DNA from: Bog-756 sp963727075
GTDB lineage: Bacteria > Actinomycetota > Acidimicrobiia > Acidimicrobiales > RAAP-2
Length of the DNA: 64,000 bases
NCBI GenBank assembly: GCA_963727075.1
Contig: CAVSET010000002.1
Location: forward strand, 124,001-188,000
Direction of reading: 5' to 3'
Position numbers and translations under genes: made by a program. The notes beneath the pieces were generated by a model. That model saw only the letters and a list, made by a program, of their open reading frames with translations. It was not told the origin of the DNA and did not search any database. Shown here in pieces: positions 9,037-18,791 of the stretch; within the stretch, counting starts at the first letter, position 1; each line of letters starts with the position of its first letter.

Positions 9037-10443
9037 TCATCGGGAGCCTTCATCGGGGCCGTCATCCCCGCTTGTCGCCAGAAGCGCGTTCGGGTTCAGG
9101 ACGCCGGATGGGTCGAGCGCCTGTTTGAGGGACCGGAAGAGTGCCAGCTCGGCCGGCGTCCTGGACAGGGACAGCCACCGCTTCTTGGCCGTGCCGATGC
9201 CGTGCTCGGCGCTGATGCTCCCGCCGAGCTCCGCCACCAACCGGAAGACCACCTCGTCCACGCGGTCGTCGTCCGGCCTCGGACCGGTCACGTTGACATG
9301 GATGTTGCCGTCGCCCACGTGACCGAACAGCCAGGTCCGGGTGTCCGGATCCAGGGCCTCCACCGTGCCGGGGACCCGGTGGACGAAGTCGGCCAGCGAA
9401 GCGTGCGGCAGGGTCACGTCGAGCTTGTGCGGGGGGCCCAAGGTGTTGATGGCCAGGGTGTGGTCCTCGCGGAGGCGCCAGAGCTCGGACCTCCGGGCCG
9501 GCTCGGTGGCGACGGCCACGTCGGCCACCCGGGCGGCACCGCCGACGGCATCGGCCATCGGTCCGGTGGGGTCCGCCGCGCCGGCCGCTTCGATGAGCAG
9601 GTAGGCCGGATGTGCGGCCGGGAAGGGTGCTCGTACTCCCTGCACTGAACACACCAGCTCGACCCCTGACGACAGGAGGAGCTCACAGGCCTCGAGGGTC
9701 GGGAGCGAACGCCGGAACAACGCCGCCGCCTCGAGAGCGTCGGGGACGGTGGAGAAGGCCACCAGGGCCATGGCTCGGAACGGCACCGGGGGAACGAGCC
9801 GGAGCCGGGCCGCGGTGACCACAGCCAGGGTGCCCTCGCTGCCGCACAGCAGACCCGGCCAGTGGTAGCCGGTGTTGTCCTTCACCAACCCGCCCAAGTG
9901 GGAGACCACGGCACCCGTTCCCAACACGGCCTCGAGGCCCAGCACCTGCGCCCGCGTGTCCCCGTAGCGGAGGACGTGCGTCCCACCGGCGTTGGTGGCA
10001 ACCATGCCGCCGACGGTGGCCGAGTCGCGACTGGCGATGTCCACCCCGTACCCCCAGCCAGCCGCGACGGCAGCCTGTTGCAGCTCGGCCAGAACCACAC
10101 CGGCGCCGGCGGTGACCTGGCCCGCATCGTCATCCACGGGCTCCAGGACTCGGAGCCGTCGAAGGCTCAGGACCACCTCGCCGCGGAGCGGTACTCCGCC
10201 CCCGACCAGACCGGTGTTCCCGCCCTGGGGAACGAGGGCGAGGCCCAGCTCTCGGCACAGGGAGACGATGGCTGCCACCTCCTCGGTCGACTCGGGACGG
10301 ATCACGATCGGCGAATCACCCACGAACCGGCCGGTCCAATCGGTCGTGTACTGGGCGATGACGTCCGGGTCCACCACGGCCTGTGGGCCGACGAGCTCAA
10401 CGAGGCGGGCAACGGCGGGTCGAAGGCGGGCCACGGTCCACAC
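9037..10443 (-). CDS. FAD-binding oxidoreductase, GlcD/D-2-hydroxyglutarate dehydrogenase type
   Basis: A 468-aa protein with an N-terminal FAD-binding (PCMH) domain: VIRPESTEEVAAIVSLC, PQGGNTGLVGGGVP (about 73-86), SRDSATVGGMVATNAGGTH and GSEGTLAVVTAARL. The C-terminal FAD-oxidase domain has LFGHVGDGNIHVNV and the His-containing EHGIGTAKKRWL. Length and motifs fit D-lactate/D-2-hydroxyacid dehydrogenases. Which hydroxyacid it oxidises cannot be told. The start is a GTG codon. Confidence 0.92.
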   Translation of the reverse strand: MWTVARLRPAVARLVELVGPQAVVDPDVIAQYTTDWTGRFVGDSPIVIRPESTEEVAAIVSLCRELGLALVPQGGNTGLVGGGVPLRGEVVLSLRRLRVLEPVDDDAGQVTAGAGVVLAELQQAAVAAGWGYGVDIASRDSATVGGMVATNAGGTHVLRYGDTRAQVLGLEAVLGTGAVVSHLGGLVKDNTGYHWPGLLCGSEGTLAVVTAARLRLVPPVPFRAMALVAFSTVPDALEAAALFRRSLPTLEACELLLSSGVELVCSVQGVRAPFPAAHPAYLLIEAAGAADPTGPMADAVGGAARVADVAVATEPARRSELWRLREDHTLAINTLGPPHKLDVTLPHASLADFVHRVPGTVEALDPDTRTWLFGHVGDGNIHVNVTGPRPDDDRVDEVVFRLVAELGGSISAEHGIGTAKKRWLSLSRTPAELALFRSLKQALDPSGVLNPNALLATSGDDGPDEGSR

Positions 10444-10576
10444 TCTGCCCCAAGGCCCGAGCCGCCAGGTAGCCCCGCCAACGGCTGCGGCTCGGGGTCG
10501 ATCGGTCAGTCGCCGACGGTCCCGGCGCCGCGCCCCCCACCTCGGGTCCCGGTCCGCACCACCGCCAGGAGCAGCC

Positions 10577-11254
10577 TCACCCGAAACCGAGGAAGTTCAT
10601 CGTGGCATCGATGGCGGCGAAATTCGATGGCGTTGCGAAGTGGTCCACCCCGGGCATGGACACCAATGTGGCGGACGGCAGGGCCTCGACCAGTCGATCC
10701 GCGGACCTCACCATGTCCCGGTCGCCCAGTACGACGAGGACCGGGCACCCGACGCCGGCGAGCTCAACGGCCCGGATCGGATCCCGCGGCCGGCGCAGGA
10801 ATGCGGCCAGGGCCTTCGGATCGTTGCCGGTGGATTGGGCCAGCCGAAGGAACAGGCGTCCTTGGACATCCTCGGGGTCGACGTCGCCTTCGAGTGCATC
10901 GATGACCGACTGGGGGTCGGAGCGTTCGAAGACGTTGTCTCCTACACCGAGCAGGGCGATCCTCTCGAAGTTGTCGGGACAGGCAATGGCCATCCGCAGC
11001 AGGATGTCCGCCCCAGCCGAGAACCCGACTGCGCACGTCGGCCTCGGAAGCATGGCAGCCACATCCTCCACGACGGAGGCGTAGGACTCGGGGTCCGTCG
11101 CACGAGTCGAAGAACCATGCCCCGGAAGGTCGATTTCGGTAACGGCACATTCGAAGTCGCCCAGGATGTCCACCCAACCCGTCTGGCCCCAGGTGTGGCT
11201 GAAGGTGGAGGCGAATCCGTGCAGAAGGACCAACGAACTGGGCGGTTGTGCCAT
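10577..11254 (-). CDS. Alpha/beta hydrolase
   Basis: A compact 225-aa hydrolase. It has the oxyanion motif LVLLHGFAST (8-17), LPGHGSS, the nucleophile elbow GFSAG with Ser79, the acid in LVVLGDRDMV (about 170) and the catalytic His in MPGVDHFATP (about 205). It is shorter than typical epoxide hydrolases, with only a small cap. The next gene upstream on the same strand is an LLM oxidoreductase 72 bp away, so the two may be cotranscribed. Confidence 0.85.
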   Translation of the reverse strand: MAQPPSSLVLLHGFASTFSHTWGQTGWVDILGDFECAVTEIDLPGHGSSTRATDPESYASVVEDVAAMLPRPTCAVGFSAGADILLRMAIACPDNFERIALLGVGDNVFERSDPQSVIDALEGDVDPEDVQGRLFLRLAQSTGNDPKALAAFLRRPRDPIRAVELAGVGCPVLVVLGDRDMVRSADRLVEALPSATLVSMPGVDHFATPSNFAAIDATMNFLGFG

Positions 11255-11326
11255 ACCGCTCCCGAACGTAGTGGAATCTTCCTTCGACGCGTCAAGCGAT
11301 CAGCTGGGTCCAGTCCCTCTACTGTT

Positions 11327-12145
11327 TCAGAGCACCAGCTCGGCGAGTTGGTCCATCGACCGGATCCAGGCGTCCAGGTCCCGCCGCCACGGTGCCGCCA
11401 CGACGTGTTGGACGCCCGCCTCGGAGAAGGCGGAACGCTCGTCCCGTATCCGGCCGGGATCCATTCCCTGGGGATCCCATCCCGTCCGAAGCGAGATCGG
11501 ATAGCTCGCCTCCGGGTGATCATGCCGAATGCGCTCGACGACCGGGCCCACGTCTTCGACCGTGAGGCCCACCGCTTGGTACCCGTCGCCTCGGAGTGCA
11601 GCGCGCCGGTAGGCCGGCTCACTGCTACCACCGACCCAGATCGGGATGCGATGGCCGGGCTTGGGCAACACACGCAGGTCGTCGAAGGAGGAAAACCGCC
11701 CGTGATAGCTCACCGGATCCTCGGACCAGACCTTCCGGAACAGGTCGATTGCCTCGTCCAGCCGCTCGCCTCGGTTGCGAAAGTCATACCCGAGGGCTGC
11801 GTACTCCGGCTCGGACCATCCGACACCCACCGCGACGGTCAGACGGCCCCGGGCGAGCGCGTCAAGGCTGGCAAGCGAGTTGGCCAGCTCGAGCGGGTTG
11901 TGCATGGGTACGACCAGCACGCTCGTACCAAGGCCGATGATCTCTGTCACGGCCGCCGCCCAGGTGAGGGTGACCAATGGGTCGAACAGGTACGGCGACG
12001 GATAGTCCTGCTCCGCCGGGTGGACAATGTGGTCGCTCACCCACACGTCGCGAAAGCCGAGGTCTTCGGCGCGTCTCGCGGCCCGCACGATCGCATCCGA
12101 GCCGGCGACTCGTCCGTATTGAGGGAGGTGGACTCCGACGTGCAT
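11327..12145 (-). CDS. LLM-class F420-dependent oxidoreductase
   Basis: A 272-aa luciferase-like TIM-barrel protein: MHVGVHLPQYGRVAG, AEDLGFRDVWVSDHIV, TSVLVVPMHNPLELA, GRLTVAVGVGWSEPEY and PIWVGGSSEPAYRRAA are hallmarks of actinobacterial F420-type members. It would use reduced or oxidised F420 (less likely FMN) for hydride transfer; the substrate is unknown. It precedes the alpha/beta hydrolase on the same strand. Confidence 0.9.
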   Translation of the reverse strand: MHVGVHLPQYGRVAGSDAIVRAARRAEDLGFRDVWVSDHIVHPAEQDYPSPYLFDPLVTLTWAAAVTEIIGLGTSVLVVPMHNPLELANSLASLDALARGRLTVAVGVGWSEPEYAALGYDFRNRGERLDEAIDLFRKVWSEDPVSYHGRFSSFDDLRVLPKPGHRIPIWVGGSSEPAYRRAALRGDGYQAVGLTVEDVGPVVERIRHDHPEASYPISLRTGWDPQGMDPGRIRDERSAFSEAGVQHVVAAPWRRDLDAWIRSMDQLAELVL

Positions 12146-12291
12146 CTGCTCTCAACCCTCTCGACTTTGCATCTCTCAGGTCTTGCTACATCGGTTCGTA
12201 CCAACCCTACCGGTCGGCCACCCAAGGACGGCGACGAGCCATGGCCCGCTCATCCGGAGCTGCTGCCACCGGCCAGGGCTAGACCCTGGCC

Positions 12292-12915
12292 ATGAAGCGC
12301 CATGTCAAATTCGGTCTGCCTTTCGGCCGCGGCGGGAAGATCTTGCGCTTCTCGGGCAAGACGGATCCCTCCGTGCTCGGAGACTGGGACGACCTCGGTG
12401 TGGTGAATGAAGACGACCTCCACCGCGCTCTCGGCCGGGTGGCAGCCAACTGGTCTCTGATCGAAATCGCCTCCGGACTGGTGCTCATGGGGCTGGTGGG
12501 GAGCCGAGACGAGACGCTGGCCCGTGCCGTTGTGGCCGGGCAGCGTGTCGAGAACGTTTGGGCGACGATTGATGCGCTGCTCTCCGCCCATGGGTCCGAC
12601 GCCACCGATCAGTTGGCTGTCTTCCGATCCTGGCGAAGGAGTGGCAATGGATACCGCCGGCGTCGAAATGAGGCCATTCACAGCCCTTGGTCGCTGACAT
12701 CGGCGGACGGAGGGCCAGCCGCGTGGGACGTGATGAGCCAGCGGGCAAAGCGGGGAGCCCGGGCCGACCTGTTCCCCGGAGGCGTTGCCGAGCTCGAGCA
12801 ACTGGCGCATGACATCGCCATCGCCGAGGACCGACTGACCCGCCTGTACACGAACATCGTCGATCTGTTGGATCGAAGGGGTCGGGCGACCTCGCACGAG
12901 GTGGCCGAGAGCTGA
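12292..12915 (+). CDS. Hypothetical protein with HEPN-like RNxxxH motif
   Basis: A 207-aa mostly helical protein that I cannot assign to a named family. Residues about 120-127 read RRRNEAIHSPW, which contains the Rx4H pattern with a polar residue after the Arg that marks HEPN RNases of toxin and defence systems. Helices on either side (ALGRVAANWSLIEIASGLV, LEQLAHDIAIAEDRLTRLY) fit a four-helix bundle. No antitoxin partner is adjacent. Many HEPN-like proteins are not toxins, so the functional reading is weak. Confidence 0.6.
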   Translation: MKRHVKFGLPFGRGGKILRFSGKTDPSVLGDWDDLGVVNEDDLHRALGRVAANWSLIEIASGLVLMGLVGSRDETLARAVVAGQRVENVWATIDALLSAHGSDATDQLAVFRSWRRSGNGYRRRRNEAIHSPWSLTSADGGPAAWDVMSQRAKRGARADLFPGGVAELEQLAHDIAIAEDRLTRLYTNIVDLLDRRGRATSHEVAES

Positions 12916-13289
12916 CGCTCCTGCCCTCCTCGGAGACGGAGAGTCGGCTACCTGAGCCAGATCACCGGACGAAGGCCTGTCACTCAACTCGCGGTCAGGC
13001 GTCGGCGCCGGCCCGGTGGCCGCGGCCACCCGGTGACCAGAGCGCACGGCGCTCTCCATGTAGCCGGCCAGGGTCTCGGTGTGCTCGTAGGCACGCCAGA
13101 TGGCGCGCTTTCCAGCATGTCGCGCAACGTTCATCTCGACGTCGCCTCCGTGTTGACCCCGAATACCGCAATGGCGCCGTACCTACGTCGTCGGAGACAC
13201 CGATGGAAGACCTCGATGGATGTCCGGCCGATCCTTCCGGACATCGTGAGTCCGCATATGCGTCCTTCGCCTGGTCGTGTTCTCCTCGC
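12916..13289. other. Gap with decayed sequence, no intact gene
   Basis: Frames on both strands are open but overlap and lack family motifs. On the minus strand near 13000-13130 there is a peptide containing RAYEHTETLAGYMESAVRSG that looks protein-like but has no identifiable family. It may be another relic, next to the GH5 remnant. Confidence 0.35.
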
Positions 13290-13793
13290 GGCCGCGCCGC
13301 AATCACCTGTGTCGGCTATGTCTCCGTGGCTGCCCTGCCGGCAACGTTGCTCGTCCTCTCTCCTGTTCAGACCGTGCTCCCCACGGGCCGGGCTGCGGGC
13401 TCGGCGGGCTACACCGTGGTGCGCAACAAGATCATGGGCCCGGAGCATCTGCAGTTCATCCCCTCGGGGTTCGTGGTCGAGTGCCTGTCCTTCCCCCATT
13501 GCCGGTCAACCAACTCTGCACGGGGCATGATCCGCACACCAACCAGACCGGCTAGGCGACGGTGCAGTCTGCCGGCACAACTTGGAACGCCAATGTCATT
13601 CGCTTCCAGATCGCCCAGGAGAACCCGTTCAGCGGCCCTGGCGGACGGTGAACCCGGCCCTTATCAATCTCATGGACGGGCTGGTCAACCAGGCGAACGG
13701 GCTCGGCATGGTTGCCATCATCACCCTGCAGGAGAGGAATCAGACCAAGCAGAACGGCCCGACGTCGTCGAGCTGGGTCGACCGGAGAGGCCG
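13290..13793 (+). pseudogene. Decayed glycoside hydrolase family 5 (cellulase-like) fragment
   Basis: Three frames must be joined. The first carries a signal-like hydrophobic stretch (VAALPATLLVLSPVQ) and VVRNKIMGPEHLQFIPSGF, the usual entry strand of secreted GH5 enzymes. After a shift near 13495 comes LPVNQLCTGHDPHTNQTG with a stop at 13553-13555. A third frame from about 13562 gives TTWNANVIRFQIAQEN, and after another shift near 13620 LVNQANGLGMVAIITLQE. These match beta1-alpha2 of the barrel. The catalytic glutamates are missing; the sequence stops against the 3' end of the convergent hydrolase gene. This is a real relic, since the gene is also truncated. Confidence 0.65.
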
Positions 13794-13794
13794 G

Positions 13795-14889
13795 TCATCC
13801 CAGGCGAGCGGTCTCGAGTCGTGCCAGCGGCAACGACTCCAGCTGGCCGGCCAGCGTGCCGACCGGCCTCCGACCACCGATCGTGGCGTCGAGGAACTCG
13901 ACGGCAGCTGAATCCAACGTGGGCGTCCAGCGGGATCCACCTTCGATTGGTGGCAGGTGATCGGCACCGGTCAATGACAGATAGTACGTGGGCGCCTCCA
14001 CCTGGTTGAACACGGTCACGCTGGCCGTGTAAGGGACAACCGAATCGGCCGTGCCCTGAACGAGGAGCAAAGGAGCCGACGACGGCACGATCGGCGCACT
14101 GATGGGATCCGGCGCGTCGGCCACGACCGCGTGCGCTCGCGGATCGGCCGTGGCCGGCTCATAGCTCATCATCAGAGCCACGTCGGCACCGTCGGAATGG
14201 CCGATCACCGCAATCCGTTGCGGGTCGATCTCCCTGGCCAGCGTTCCCCGCTCCAGGGCACCGATGACGAACGAGACGTCCGCGGCCTCATTGGGCAAGT
14301 CGGCTCGATCCAATCCGAAGCCACGTTGCGGATCCTCCAGTGGGAAGGAGGGTGCGGCGACGACATAGCCGGAGGCGGCCAGGTTCGAACAGAAGCGCTG
14401 ATAGGTGAGAGGGCCCTCGGCATAACCGTGCACGAACACGACGAGAGGGAACGAACCGGTCCCGGTGGGAGCCCAGACATAGGTCGGGAGCACCCGCTCT
14501 GGAGCCAACACCGTCCCGGACCTCACCAACGCCCTGGTCGTGTCGGCGATGGTGACTTCGCCCGGCGATACGGCGAGCCCCCGGATCGGCACGGGTGAAG
14601 GCCGTCGGTTCGGGGTCAGCGGCCGAGGACGATTGTCGGTTGGGTGGGTCTTCGACGCGGGACCCATGGCAGTTGGACCACCTCCCGGAGCGGCGCTCCC
14701 CCTCCCGGTGGACGAGTGGGTGCTGTGCACAAAGACGAGCCCGATCGGGACGAGAGCCGCAAGGAGGGCTATGGCCACGCCCAATCGCACCGTTGATCGA
14801 CGTCTCACTCGCCGTCGATCATGACACCGGACTCGACCACACAGGTATCGGTCGGGTGGGACCTCGTGGGGTTCCTGTTGTTGGCTCAC
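13795..14889 (-). CDS. Secreted or membrane-anchored alpha/beta hydrolase (dienelactone-hydrolase/PETase-like)
   Basis: A 364-aa frame. The first about 30 residues are Arg-rich, followed by one membrane segment (VAIALLAALVPIGLVFV, about 35-51) and a low-complexity linker. The hydrolase domain has PLVVFVHGYAEGP (oxyanion), the nucleophile elbow GHSDGAD, an acid near LLVQGTADSVVPY and a His in LTGADHLPPIEGG. The true start may be internal, since the first residues before VRRRSTVRLG look non-coding. The fold is that of chlorophyllase/cutinase-like esterases acting outside the cell. Confidence 0.8.
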   Translation of the reverse strand: MSQQQEPHEVPPDRYLCGRVRCHDRRRVRRRSTVRLGVAIALLAALVPIGLVFVHSTHSSTGRGSAAPGGGPTAMGPASKTHPTDNRPRPLTPNRRPSPVPIRGLAVSPGEVTIADTTRALVRSGTVLAPERVLPTYVWAPTGTGSFPLVVFVHGYAEGPLTYQRFCSNLAASGYVVAAPSFPLEDPQRGFGLDRADLPNEAADVSFVIGALERGTLAREIDPQRIAVIGHSDGADVALMMSYEPATADPRAHAVVADAPDPISAPIVPSSAPLLLVQGTADSVVPYTASVTVFNQVEAPTYYLSLTGADHLPPIEGGSRWTPTLDSAAVEFLDATIGGRRPVGTLAGQLESLPLARLETARLG

Positions 14890-14958
14890 AGGACGACCAA
14901 GCCATCACCAAGGTCCCGAGCGCGACGGACACCACCGGTTGGCGAAGGTGACCTTAGA

Positions 14959-15474
14959 ATGACAGACCATCACGGTGAAGGCTTACCTGGGAGGGTCATG
15001 ACCACGTCGCTCGTGTTCTACGGGACCCTTGGAATCCTCAGCACCGGTCTCGCGTTCTTTGCCAACCGACATCTCTTCGCCGGGAACGGCACCGGACGGG
15101 CGTCTCTGCTGGAGCTCGGTTACTACGTCTTCGGCCTGGCGTCACTCGGCCTCGGCTGGTATTTCAACATCCGATATGTGCATCAGTACGGTCATGAGGC
15201 CAGCTATGTCAACTACACCAAAGCGCTCTTCTCCAATTGGGCGTCAGACTCGGCCGCGCAGGACTACATCATCGTCAACGTGGTGCTCTTCCCGCTCTGG
15301 TCGATCACCGATGGACGGAGGCGAGGACTGCGGATCCCGTGGATCTTCTTCGTGATGAGTCTTTTCACCAGTCTCGCCTTCTCGATGGCGTTCTACCTGG
15401 CCTTCGCCGAGCGGCAGCTTCGCTACAGCCGATTGGAGTCGGCCGCGTCGAGCACTTCGTACCCGCAGTTGTAG
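14959..15474 (+). CDS. Four-TM membrane protein, DUF2834-like
   Basis: About 171 aa from ATG 14959, chosen because AAGGTGA lies 7 nt upstream; ATG 14998 is an alternative. It has four hydrophobic segments: FYGTLGILSTGLAFFA, LLELGYYVFGLASLGLGW, YIIVNVVLFPLWSI and WIFFVMSLFTSLAFSMAFYL. Polar residues between them include ALFSNWASDSAAQD. The layout resembles the DUF2834 family of small integral membrane proteins, whose function is unknown. The 3' end overlaps the convergent desaturase-like gene by 52 bp. Confidence 0.72.
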   Translation: MTDHHGEGLPGRVMTTSLVFYGTLGILSTGLAFFANRHLFAGNGTGRASLLELGYYVFGLASLGLGWYFNIRYVHQYGHEASYVNYTKALFSNWASDSAAQDYIIVNVVLFPLWSITDGRRRGLRIPWIFFVMSLFTSLAFSMAFYLAFAERQLRYSRLESAASSTSYPQL

Positions 15475-16992
15475 CCGGGGATGAACGTGACGCCGGGACC
15501 TCCATGACACCCGGCGCCGCAAAGGTAGAGGCCCGCAAGGGGAACCGGGGCATCAGGCCAACCCCGAGGTCCCGGGCGGAACGGACCCATGAACTCCGGC
15601 TGCAGAAGGCCATGGGTGAAATCACCACCGGTACATCCGAACATCAACTCGTAGGTGTAGGCGGGGTAGTTGAATTGTCGATCGACGAGATCGGGGAAGT
15701 TGGGCGCCCTCGACGTGATCTTCGTCACGATCCGGGCCGCCATCTCGTCCCGCAGCCGGGACTGGTCGGAGTGATCCTTGGCGATCGGTGAATAGAAGGC
15801 GAAGCTGCTGGCCACGTGCTTCCCGTCGGGTGCGAGCCCCGGGTCACGCAACGTCGGAATGGACAGATTGAAGGAAGGTGACTCCGGGACGACGCCGCTG
15901 ACCGATGCCTCGAAGTCATGTTGCATCTGCTCGGGGGTCCCGAAGAAGGTCACGTTGTGCCGGAGATCCCCTTCGTTGAGGACGTCGTAGGGGCTGGCGT
16001 ACTCGGGCAGCCCGTTGAGGGCGAAGTGGATCTGGAAGTAGGCGGCCCGGTGGTCGATGGCACCGATTCGCCGGACAAAGCCCTCCGGAAGCGCGTCACG
16101 GTCGAGCAAGTAGGTGAAAGTGGTGGTGGGATCGAGGTTTGACACCACGATCGGTGCTCCGACCACCTCCCCATTGGCGAGGGCCACGCCTTCGACCCGA
16201 CGTTCCGTCGGTGACGATTCTGGACACCTTGACATGGCGTTGAAGCTCGCCCCCGCACTGTTCGAACAGGCGGAGGAGGTGGTCGGACATGGTTCCGATG
16301 CCACCTTGCACCTTGGACATCGTCGCTTCGCCCGGTGTTGCCAGAGCAAAGGCGAGACAGAGGGCGCTCCCCGGCGAATAGGGCCCTCGGTAGGTCGGAA
16401 TTGACCGCCAGAAAGGCCAACATGCTGCGGATCTGGGAGTGCTTCTGCCGGTCGGGGAGGAACTGATCGACGACGTCCATGACGCTCCCGAAGAGGGCGG
16501 TGCGGATGGCCAGGCGCTCCTTTTCGTTGAACGCGCACGCCCACATGTCGTCGAGCGATTTGGGCGGCTTCCGGACGTCCAGCCTCCCGATCGCCCGGGC
16601 CGGCGCCTCCGCCCAGGCGGCCACCTCGGCCATGCCCAGCACGGCGTCGAGGCCGAGGGCGTCATTGAGATGGTCCAGAAGCCGGTCGGGGTCGCTGTAG
16701 AGCAGGATCGGAGGCTCGCCCGACGGCCCGATGCTGGCCGACTGCACCTCGGGCTCGTAGATCGGACACGCGGCAAAGCCCAGATCATCGAAGATCTCGG
16801 TGGGGATGGGGAACTGGATCGATCCGGCCAGTTCGAATCGTAGCCACGGGCGAGCTCGGTGGTCGTGGCCATCCCGCCGATGAAGTGGTTCTTCTCGAGG
16901 CACAGGACCCGCATGCCACCTCGAGCCATGACCGTTGCCGCGGTGAGGCCGTTATGGCCAGCTCCAACGACGATGGCGTCGTAGTCCGACAT
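15423..16992 (-). CDS. Phytoene desaturase-like FAD oxidoreductase (frame-broken)
   Basis: The start at 16992 gives MSDYDAIVVGAGHNGLTAA, an FAD Rossmann motif, and LCLEKNHFIGGMATT. Three shifts, near 16838, 16375 and 16212, move the frame. The pieces then read IQFPIPTEIFDDLGFAACP, MSKVQGGIGTMSDHLLRLFE and VVSNLDPTTTFTYLLDRDAL, ending with LAGLYLCGAGCHGGPGVTF and a C-terminal FAD-contact block. Joined, it is about 520 aa, the normal length of CrtI-like amine-oxidase-fold proteins. It may be a pseudogene or an intact gene with sequence errors. No carotenoid partner gene is nearby. Confidence 0.8.
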
Positions 16993-17292
16993 CTGCGACA
17001 CGGTAGCAGTGCCAGCAGGCAGTGGGCCCGGCCGGTCCGATGTCCCGTCATCCCGGATCGTGGTCCCCGGTCCCATCCGTCATGCATCGGTGGAGGGATG
17101 GCGAACACAACCATCCCGTATCAGCGTTCACTTTGCCGTATCGCGAAGGTCATCCATTGTTCAGACGGCGGGTTGCTAGCGCCAGGACCGATTCCCCGCG
17201 CATTCGTCCAACTCGCATCGGTGGGCGCCGGGGTAGCTGGAGCAGCCCAGTGGTCTCTCAACGTGCATCGTCGGCCCAGAAGGAACGCCTCC
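16993..17292. other. Intergenic region, no gene seen
   Basis: A divergent space between the desaturase-like gene and the LPFTG protein. An AGAAGGA ribosome-binding sequence lies 8 nt before the ATG at 17293. I see no other organised feature. Confidence 0.5.
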
Positions 17293-18004
17293 ATGAAACG
17301 ACCGGCCATGTCGATCATTGCGGGCCTGACGCTCATTGTCCTGAGCGAGGGGATGCAGACAGTGTCCTCAGGCGCAGCGGGCGGCTCGGCGCCCGGCCGC
17401 CTCGAGTTTGATGATGCGGCGCAACAGCTGACCCTCACCATCCCGACCCCGGCCTGTGTTCCGGGTCACGAGGGCCGTAAGTGGGTGCTGTTCGTCAATG
17501 AACCGAGGGCGCCGGGCAAGCCCGTGGTCGGCTCGGTCACCGGTTCGACCGGCGTGCTGACGGTCAAGTACCCGCCCGACTTCTGTGGCGTCCTCCAGGC
17601 GGATGCCCGCACTGGCCCGCCCTACGTCCAGGTGTACGGGCTCCTCCACACCGTTGACGGCAGCAAATTGCCCACCGGCGACGACCACGACAACGACCTC
17701 CTCGACGACAACGACGTCGCTGCCGATCGGCACCACGGCGTCGTCGACCCCACCGAATGTGTCAGCGGCGGCAGTCTCACCGCCGGCCACTGGCTCACCG
17801 CCGGCAACCAGTTCTCTGCCGGTGACGGGCACCCCGTCCCCGAGCGAGCCGCCTGATGCATCGGGAACGAGCATCCCGGCCACCGGCGCACCGACTCAGC
17901 TGCCGTTCACGGGCGTCGACGTCACGCCGCTTCTCCTGCTGGGGCTGGGTTCGGTCGCCGCTGGCCTGGGCCTGCTCGTGCGACGGCGGAGAACCGCACC
18001 CTGA
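17293..18004 (+). CDS. LPFTG cell-surface protein (frame-broken)
   Basis: ATG 17293 follows an AGAAGGA site and opens a signal peptide (MSIIAGLTLIVLSEG). About 110 residues of mature domain follow, including ACVPGHEGRKWVLFVNEPRA and VLTVKYPPDFCGVLQ with two Cys. Near 17665-17700 the frame must change by one base. The new frame gives a Thr-rich stalk (PPATTTTTTSSTTTTSLP), then LPFTG, a hydrophobic segment (PLLLLGLGSVAAGLGLLV) and RRRRTAP. That is a complete sortase sorting signal. No sortase gene is in the window. The adhesive or structural role is unknown. Confidence 0.75.
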
Positions 18005-18026
18005 CAGTCCCTGCCCCAGGAGTGGC

Positions 18027-18791
18027 TCACTCACCACTGTCCTCACTCACCGTTGAAGGCGGCGACCCACTTCTGGACAGGTCTGGGAGATCGAGGCCCG
18101 GCACGAGGCCGAGGCGTTGCGCCCCGCGAATGCGACCCAGCCCGGGAAGGGTCACACTCCGGATGCCGAGCACCTTGATCCACATAGGGAGGGACGCCGG
18201 CGGGTAGCCGACCGCCAGGAGCTCCTCTGGATGGGCAACCTGGCAAAGACGAGACGCCAGGTTCGTGGGCCGACCGATGTAGTCGTCTCCGTCCACGATG
18301 AGCGCCTGGCCGTGTGCAAACCCACCTCTGAGGGGCAGCGTCGACCCGTCATAGCGTCCGATCAGCTCGACAGCGGTCGCTAACGTCGGTCCCACCTCGA
18401 CACCGACGATCATGGCGCCATCGCCCAACCACTTCGCCACCATGACGCCGCGCCGGACAGCTATGTCGTGGGCCAAGGAGCGGAACTGGGTCAGGGTGTC
18501 GATGGCGGCGTGCTCTCCTCGGGTGGCCATGAACCGAGTGAAGCCGCACAGATCCACAAACGCGAATGCCCGATCGACCAGCGCAATGGATTCGGCGATC
18601 TCCCTCGGCTCTTCGATGCCGCGGCTGGGCGAGGCCGTACCGACCGTTCCGGGACGGGCACTCCCGTGACCGGCCTCGACCAGTGGAGCGGTCCGGCTGA
18701 CCATGTCATGGGCAGTCTTTCGGGTCCGATCGACCAGTCGGCTGGGCGGCAACGACGGTTGCTCGCCTCGATGTGGAGGTTGTTGATTCAT
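18027..18791 (-). CDS. Class III adenylate/guanylate cyclase domain protein
   Basis: 254 aa from ATG 18791, preferred because AGGAAGAG lies upstream; an in-frame ATG at 18872 is also open. The cyclase homology domain has the first metal Asp in AFVDLCGFTRFM, the second in AKWLGDGAMIVG, and the transition-state Asn/Arg in IGRPTNLASRLCQ. It is a soluble single-domain cyclase with a disordered N-terminus and no membrane or HAMP region, so cytosolic cyclic-nucleotide synthesis is the likely role. Confidence 0.8.
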   Translation of the reverse strand: MNQQPPHRGEQPSLPPSRLVDRTRKTAHDMVSRTAPLVEAGHGSARPGTVGTASPSRGIEEPREIAESIALVDRAFAFVDLCGFTRFMATRGEHAAIDTLTQFRSLAHDIAVRRGVMVAKWLGDGAMIVGVEVGPTLATAVELIGRYDGSTLPLRGGFAHGQALIVDGDDYIGRPTNLASRLCQVAHPEELLAVGYPPASLPMWIKVLGIRSVTLPGLGRIRGAQRLGLVPGLDLPDLSRSGSPPSTVSEDSGE

